A stretch of 64,000 bases of DNA from Doryteuthis pealeii (lineage: Eukaryota > Mollusca > Cephalopoda > Myopsida > Loliginidae), in NCBI GenBank assembly GCA_023376005.1, contig CM042160.1:86581248-86645247 (forward strand). Reading direction: 5' to 3'. A program made the position numbers and the translations under genes. The notes beneath the pieces are model-generated. The model did no database searches. It was not told where the DNA came from and worked only from the letters and a program-made list of their open reading frames with translations. Of the stretch, positions 15,801 to 24,100 are shown one piece after another. Each line of letters starts with the position of its first letter. Position 1 is the stretch's first letter.

Positions 15801-18157
15801 GATTAATGACCTTATGAGCATTTACCAGGTCAGTTGCCAGACACCGAAGTTTCAACGAATCCATTTCCAGGGCTGCGAGACATTCAGAGTATGGCAGATT
15901 CCTGATGGAGGGTACTCGCTTGGTTGCACGTCTCTGTACAGTTTCTCGGAGGTTAATATTCTGAGAAAGATAGGGGTTCCAGACTGGTGATGCAAACTCC
16001 AAGTGTGGCCGTACCATAGCTTTGTACAGCTTCAAATAGATAGCCGGTGAGTGGCTGACAAAGGTCAAATGAGAACATCCAAATTATCCAGGATAAAATG
16101 CAAAGATGTAAATCCTGATTATCATTATTAATATAACTTTCTCTCATCCTGTACTGAATATGGTAAAGCCAGAAAAAAATAAGTTAATTGTATAATTCTT
16201 GTGTATAATACACACGGCTAACTTTTTGGGCTGAAAAATCTCGGAAACTAGTGTGTCTTATAGACAAAAAATGATGGTAAGAATATTGATTGAAAGAAGA
16301 CACTTATGATTGCTTTAAGTTTTTCAACAAATGTCTAGATTTCTGCACCTTTTCCCAATATCGCATATTGATCTTTTTGTTTTTTTTTAATTATCATTAG
16401 AAAAAGAAAAAAAAATCTTCACAATGAGCAAAGAAGAAAATACTGATCTCATTTGCTTACAAAAATAGTTCTGATTTTAAATCTGTCTTTTTATTTGGAA
16501 CATTATATTTGATAAAATATGAATTGGCCAAAACTCTGCAAGACTGTACACAATAAATTTCATTATTATTATTATTATAAATCTTGGGGCCCTGCAGTTT
16601 AACCCTACAATTTATTAAGGAAACGCTTAAAGTGCGGGCTGAGGAGCAGGCATAGGAACTTGTTTTTGTATTTTTTGTAAGATTAGTCTAAGATAGATAA
16701 ATAAAATGATTTTTTTTTTTAATTTGAGAAGCATAAAAATTATTTTCATGTTCTTAATGTTTCTATTAATTTGGATTTTACCATATTAGTGATTTTTAAA
16801 AAAAAAAAAAAAAAAAAAAAGTTTCTACTTCAATTATTGCAAGCTAAAAAAAAATCCCATATACTTGAAGGTTTTTTTGTTTTTTGTTTTTTTTAAATTC
16901 TGCTAAATTATTACTCCGTATTAGATTGAACCTAAGAGCTGATAAGCCCATTGCTCTATCTTCTACTGTTGATTTTAATGGCATGTCAACCTGTCTAGGG
17001 TTATTTCATGCTTAGAGTTTTTAGAAAATCAAATTCATTGTTCATTCATATTTACATTTTTGTGTTGTTGCTTTTTTATAGGATTTTTTTTTCACTCAGA
17101 CTATCAAATATAAATAATTTTTAGACAGGTCTGTTTAACCTGTAGATAGGACCCTAACAGGTCCCCTCCCACTCCAGGTCAATGGACCTGGGAATAATAG
17201 CAATGAAAGGGTACTCTGCATTCCCCAGATCTTTAAAACTGGAGCCGTTGTATCTGATGTTTAGTGTCCTACTCAAGATTCCCATTTTCTTTAGTGGGAA
17301 TTGGGGGGGGACCCTTTTGCATGGGATAGTCAGCATATTCTAAATCTTGACTAATATTTTGAGGTAGCTCTTTTTTTTTTTTTTTTTTTTTTTAGTGTTA
17401 AACATATGACTGTGACAATACTAAGACACAAATCATTTTGGGTATTCACAGTATTTGGTGGCTTTGAACATGGCTTTGTAACTGCATTACATACAAGACT
17501 ATTTCTTCTTTAACTCTTTGTCTACAAGCTGCTCAAAGTGGCTCTCTCACCAAACCATCCTACCATTATCCACTGGCTGTGGCTCTCTCACATGTCACTT
17601 GTTTACACTGAAAGATTACTATGTGAGCACTTCTGCCATCTTTTGTATTGTCTGTGATGAGTTCTGAGGTGAATAGATAGTAAACTTTGAAATAATCCAT
17701 CATGCAAGTAAAAAATACCAAGGAAATTTGGTAGGCAAAGAGTTAAAACATTAAACAGTTTAATTCTAATTAATGCCAGCATCATAACTCTTTTAAAATC
17801 TTTTTTTTTAATATGGAATAAGTTTTTGTTCCTGACCTGACCCTAGATTTCACATGTCTCGTGCCTCGTGCTTATTTTAAAAACTTTGTCAACAAACTTA
17901 AGTATTGCAGCTGATTAGTGTCAAGTTCCAAATGTTGAAGCAAGAATGAACACCAGGTCAACAAGATGTCTGCTTTATTCGTTCACTCTATTACTTGTAG
18001 GATGTGACACAAGGTCACCTAAATGGGGCATCCAGTGAATATCAAACTCGCTTTTCAGTAGTAATAGATCTAGTGTGACTAGCTTGCTAACCATTACCCT
18101 ATGATGGGACGCTCTTCTTATCCAACTCGTTCATTACTGGTAGGATATGACACAGGG

Positions 18158-18195
<38 letters not shown>

Positions 18196-21100
18196 CATCC
18201 AGTAAGTATCGAACTAGCAATACTGACTTGTTAACCATTACACAATGATGGGATGCCCTTCTTACATCCTACCAGTGGCTAAGGGGTTGGGTATCACAAG
18301 TCTGAGGAATACAGCAAGTATTGAACTCACTGTTCAGTACTAATGGATCTAGTGAGACTAGCTTGCTAACCATTACATCGTGATCAGACACTTTAGTCTA
18401 TTAATAATAATATCATAACCATAAGATCTGAATATCATTTAATCTTAAATCCGTCTTTTGGCCGGGATTTCAGTGGCTTTGGCCCTGGACTACAGAAGTT
18501 AACAAGGTTGATCCCAAGGGGGCAACCCCCCAGGCAACACCTGCCCCTCAATTTAAAATGGCCGGGCTGGGTTTAGTGCCTGGGGCACCTCCCTTAAGGG
18601 GGAATGCTGACTGGATGAACATATTTTTTGCACCCGCCTCCCATGAGCTTCAGTCCGTGGGTGGTCCCACATTAATAGGGCCTTGTGCCTGACCTGTATA
18701 TGTTGGATATGTGGTAAATATCATCCAATCTTAAATAGTTGCTTTGATGTTAACATAAGTTGCACATTTCTAGGGTAATGTCAATAGCTTCTTTTTTTCT
18801 TTTCTTTCTTTCTTTCTTCTTTCTTTCTTCTATTTGTTCTTTACCATATTTGTATTGTTTGGATAACAGACTTTACTAGCTTACCATGTCCTGGATATTA
18901 CATTAAACAGCATCTGATGGTGTGTCTCCAGTTCGTGGGGAGTGCAGTGTACCCCCTTTTTTGCCATTACTCCCAAGTCCACTCTGACCTGGAGTGGTTA
19001 CCTGTTCAGGTCCCATCTATGGGTTAAATAGATCTGTTTGAAAACTATTCATTCCTTAGGAACATGTGTAAAAAAATTTAAAAAAAAAAAACACACAAAT
19101 GTAAATATGAACACAATTCCTTAACCTCTGCATAAAGTAACCCTCCATGGGTCGACATGCCATTAATGTTATTTACTAGCTTAGCAATAAACTGACTTTG
19201 ACAATTATGGATGGATACTTGAATTTATAGGTTCATGCCTTTTGTGACGTAATTGGAGGGGGGGGCTTAGCTATGAAAAAGAGAAAACAATTAAAAATGC
19301 TAATCTATATGATACAATAAGCAAACCCTTTTTTCTTTCCCCTGTAACAGTCCAGATGACATGGAAAATTCTATGAATGGATATGCCCCCCCCTTTTTTT
19401 TTCTTTTTTTTATATAACCCCTTTCAGCTAATGTTGAGTATGATACGTGTCCATAGATTGAAATTCCTTATTACAATCACAAGGAAATAAGCAATTTACT
19501 GACATCCCGGTTGCTTTTTCTTTTCTTTTTAACTTTGTCTAACATCTTTAATAATTATCCCCCCCCTCACGCCCCCCCCCCTTTTTGTTGTGTTTTTTTT
19601 TCTGCTGTGGGGAGGGGTGGGGGGCTGGTAGAATTGAAAGGACTTTGAATTGATATGAGCAGAAGTGCTGCTTGGCAGCAGGAATATTTTGCTGGGGACA
19701 TGTTGAATCAGTTTTTAATTGCATGAGTCAGGAAACTCTCAAAGAGGAAAGACGTGGAGGAGGAGGAGGAGGGGGGGGAGATATGTAAAGAGACGGGGAA
19801 AAAGGGGAAGGGGGGGGACTGGAAAAATCTCTTGTTCTTCCTCCTCCCAACTGCGTGCGTGCGTGTGTGTGTGTGTAAATTTACTTGTGTGCACACTGCA
19901 GCAGCAACAGAAATGAAGTCTGATACTGAGAGAGAGGAGAGAGAGAGAGGGAAAGAGAGAGAGAGGGGGGGAAAGAGAAAGAAAGAAATGACTCAGCAAG
20001 AGACAACAACTGCTATATAACTCTTATTAATGCAGTTGCCATGGTTGGAAAGGTTTTGGAAATTTCTTGCCCAGAAGCAAGGATGAGTGACACACACTTT
20101 TATTCCTTGTGTGAGTGAGTGCGTTGGTCAGTTAGTCAGTCAGTCAGTCAATGTGCTCTCAAGCATAAAATACCAGACCAATAGTCTACCACTGTTTAGA
20201 TATAACTTGTAGCCAAGTAAAAAAAAAAAAAAAAAATTATTACTAAATTTTTCCAGGTATTGTCAGACCAAAATAAATTCTTTGAATTTTCCTCTTTACT
20301 AACTTACCAGTAAACTAACTACTACAAGTATGAATGGATACTCAAATTATGTTTTGCCCTGGGTAGAACTCTAGCCTGCATTTGATAATGAAGCTTCAGT
20401 TCTGGAAGTGAGGAGTGTGGAGTACTGCCTTTTTTTTTTTTTTTTTTGCCATTACTCCCAGGTCCACTCTGACCTGGAGTGGTAGTACTTATTAGGGCCC
20501 CATTTATGGGTTAAATAGATCAGTTTAAGAATTATCTGTATTCTGTAGGACAGTATTAAAAAAACAACAACTTTTAAATAATTATGAAAAAGATGTAAAT
20601 ATGAAAGCAATTCCCTAACCTCTAGATATAAAATCCCTAGAAGGGTTGCCATGTAGTTAAAATCAATCTATTTTTTTTTTTTTCTTTTGGAAAAATGTAT
20701 CGAACAAATAAAACTGTTCTTACTCTATTTAAAGGTGCAAAATAGATGGAAATAATTTTAGATATTTTGTTAGAATTTTGAAATGGCTTTGTTCCTAAAA
20801 ACAATATATATATATATATATTTTCCTTCCTTAATTATACTAATCAAAAAATGTACTGTATCCTGGCCAAGACAAAACATTGGTTAAAAATCATTTATTT
20901 ATTTATTTATTATTATTATTATTAGTTTTTTTTTTTTTTTTTTTTTATTATTATTATTTGAAAAATGTTCTGTATCCAGACCAAAACAAAATATTGGTTG
21001 TTGCATAGTCATATAAATTATTTTGTATTCTTTTTCCTAAAATGGTCATTCTATTCATTGTACAGTAATTGAATTAGTGTACATTTAACATGACAAAAAC

Positions 21101-24100
21101 TTCTGATTACAACACCCTGAACGTGTTCCAATTCATTTAAGATTAAACGCACAGGTAATATAGTTGGACTACTGTAAATGATCACAAGTTTTAAACTAAG
21201 CAGTGTATCAACTGTAAACCCCATGCACATACCTGTATCCAGGTGAAAACCTCATCCTGTTGATGGACCTTAGAATACACTAACTGTATCTCCTGCAGAG
21301 GGGTAAGACCCCCCACCTCCAGGGGGGGGGGGCGTCCTTGATATAACACTAAACTGCATCTAGATCTGGGGTGGGGGTGGAATACCCCTTTATTGCCATT
21401 ACTCCCAGGTGTAACTTATGGGTCAAATAAATATGTTTAAAAATTATATTTGATAGGACTATTTTTCTGAATGTTGCAATTTTATTTTCTATCAATATAT
21501 TTTTAATTAAAATTGTGTTCAAATAATAATAAATGGGAATATGAAGATCATTCAATAAAGGGATTTTCTTTTTAAACCCCCCCCCCCTCGATTCTTCTTC
21601 ATGAATGGAAACTCTGCATTGTTTCAAAAATGCAGAAAAATCAGGGCTCCAGGATTGAACAGAGGCCTGTCATTAAATTTTTGGTGGCTGAGAAGTACAA
21701 ATCATGTGATATGTATGGAGAAGCATGTTTTAGTAAAAATAAAAAAAAAAAGGGAAAATGTTTACAAATTGTGCAATTATAAACTTTCTTCCTATTGGCA
21801 ATTCTTTAAGCAAAAATTCTTCTTTTTTTAAATGACACAAATTAGGTCTTTCTTGTTTTTTAAAAAAAAATGTTGCTTGATTCATTTTAGCAATAAAGTT
21901 GGTTGTAGACCAAACATTGTAAGACTTATCAATACCATAAAAGGATTCTAAACCAACTCTCTTTATTTTAGACATTTTCATCCAAAATGTGAGGTGAACA
22001 TTGGTATGTCAAATATTTAACTAGCTTTACAGGACATTGACTTGTCATCCTGTGCAAAGTGTTTGCATTAAACACTTGAAACAAAATTCTTTTTATATAT
22101 ATATCATCCACAGACACAGTGTTTCAACATTTCACATCTCTTCAGTGTGGCTAGACACAGCAACTACGTCCAACCAGAAGCAAAATCTGACTGATTTTTC
22201 ATCAGCCCGATTCATTAACTTCTTGGCCATTTGACAGCTGTCATTAAGAACCAGTGTTTAAATTATTGAATAAATACATTTGTTTATATATTTTATGATC
22301 ACCAGAGAGATCTAGTCTGTAAACAAGACGATCATTGCTTTATGTTAGCAGTGAAAGTTAATTTAAGCTGCCCCTAGAGAGCTCTACCGGGTTTTGGGAG
22401 CATATAATATTATATATATTACGACAGTTTTAAAGTTTTAATGGACTTTCCCCCTCCCCCACTCTTTTCTTGTAAATTTTCTTAATGTCTTTTATTTAAA
22501 AACTGAAGCAAGATCAAAATTTTATATATATCAAGAATTCATATTTATTTTAAAAGATTTTTTTGTTTTTAATTGTGTTGAGTGAGATGAGATGAGATTT
22601 GGTTATTCATTGTATGAAACCAATTTGAGCCGTGATTTGTGGAGCATCCTCTAAGGATCAAATATATTAGCCTATGTCAAGTTGACATACTAACACTCAC
22701 TGCAGTAGCAGATGTCCATTTTTATTCATCATCATTTTTTTCCCCTCTCTTCTCTGTCTGACTCTGATTTCCTTCTCTATTTCAGATATGACTCAGTCTG
22801 AAGCTTATGATTTATTGTGCCAGTGTGTTGATGAGGTGAGCTTTTATGTTTTGTTTTGTTTTTTTTATATCAAAATGACCCTAATCTTATTTGCATTTGT
22901 TGGCTTCACATTTCTTATTGTATTCTTCATCTTTAAGGATGTGACTTTGCCATGAGGATAGATTCTTTAATTTGAATTATGCAAGTTAATGTTACATTTA
23001 AAAAAATGAAAAAAATGACTATAGTAAAATAATATTGAAACCTAATCTCACTGAGAGTAAGATAATTTACCACTAATTAAAACTGGGATATTTACCACAT
23101 ACCCATGTTGTACGGGTTAGGCACAAGGCCCTATTAATGTGGGACCACCCACAAACTGCTCATGGGTGGCAGGTGCAAAAAATGCATAGACCCCGTTGGC
23201 ATTCCCCATCAAAGAGGGCACCTCAGGCACTGGGCAATAAACCCAGCCCTGTCCCTTTAAGTTAAGGGGGCAGGTTTTGCCTGAGGGGGTGGCCCCCTGG
23301 GATCAACGATGTTATCTTGTAAGGTCCAGCGGATGAAGCCACTGGATACCCCGGTTGTAACCGGAGTTAGATATGGACATATCTACTTACTAATTAATAC
23401 CACTTATTAAAACTGTATCAAATATTAGAAATTTAATGTTGTCTATCCATACATATCTAAAGGGCAGTTGGTGTGTATGTATGTCCGGATGAAACTATGA
23501 AAATAAAACAATTAACAACAAAGTAAATATATATACACATTAAATATCATTGGTTCTTGCCTTTCTTGCAAAAATTATGAAGATTTGATTTATATTCGAA
23601 GATATTTAAATCAAAATATACATAGAAATAGCATTGAAATTCTACTTTAAAATGTCCAGCATTTGTAAATCTGAAAAGGAAACCAATCAATACACCAGAG
23701 TTTTTCTGATGGTGATACTGGGTAGCCACTTCTAGTTTATTAAAATAACTGTCATTGCAAATTATTTCTACTTGGGTTATTTTTTTTTCAAATAGTTGCT
23801 AAATCATGATGTTTTTGTTTTGTTGATTCATTCCTATTCAATTATTATTCAAGCCATTCTTTAAGCCATTCTTTATCCATTCAAAGTTGAATTCAGATAA
23901 AATTGGCTATTTTCCTTTTTTAATGAAAATATTTTTCAAGATTTATGTTCATTGAATATGTTTGTAAAACATCCATAATTTCCATATATAAAGATTCTCT
24001 TTGAAAAAAACCCTGTAAATTCAAAGTTGACTAAAATGTTCTTTTAAAACAATATGGTGATAGAGAATGAGGATTATTTCTTCAGTGTATGGATTTTTTT

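Noticed and set aside
15715..15990. Plus-strand open frame of 91 codons
   Set aside because: It is the antisense shadow of the CR1/L2-like LINE frame on the minus strand.
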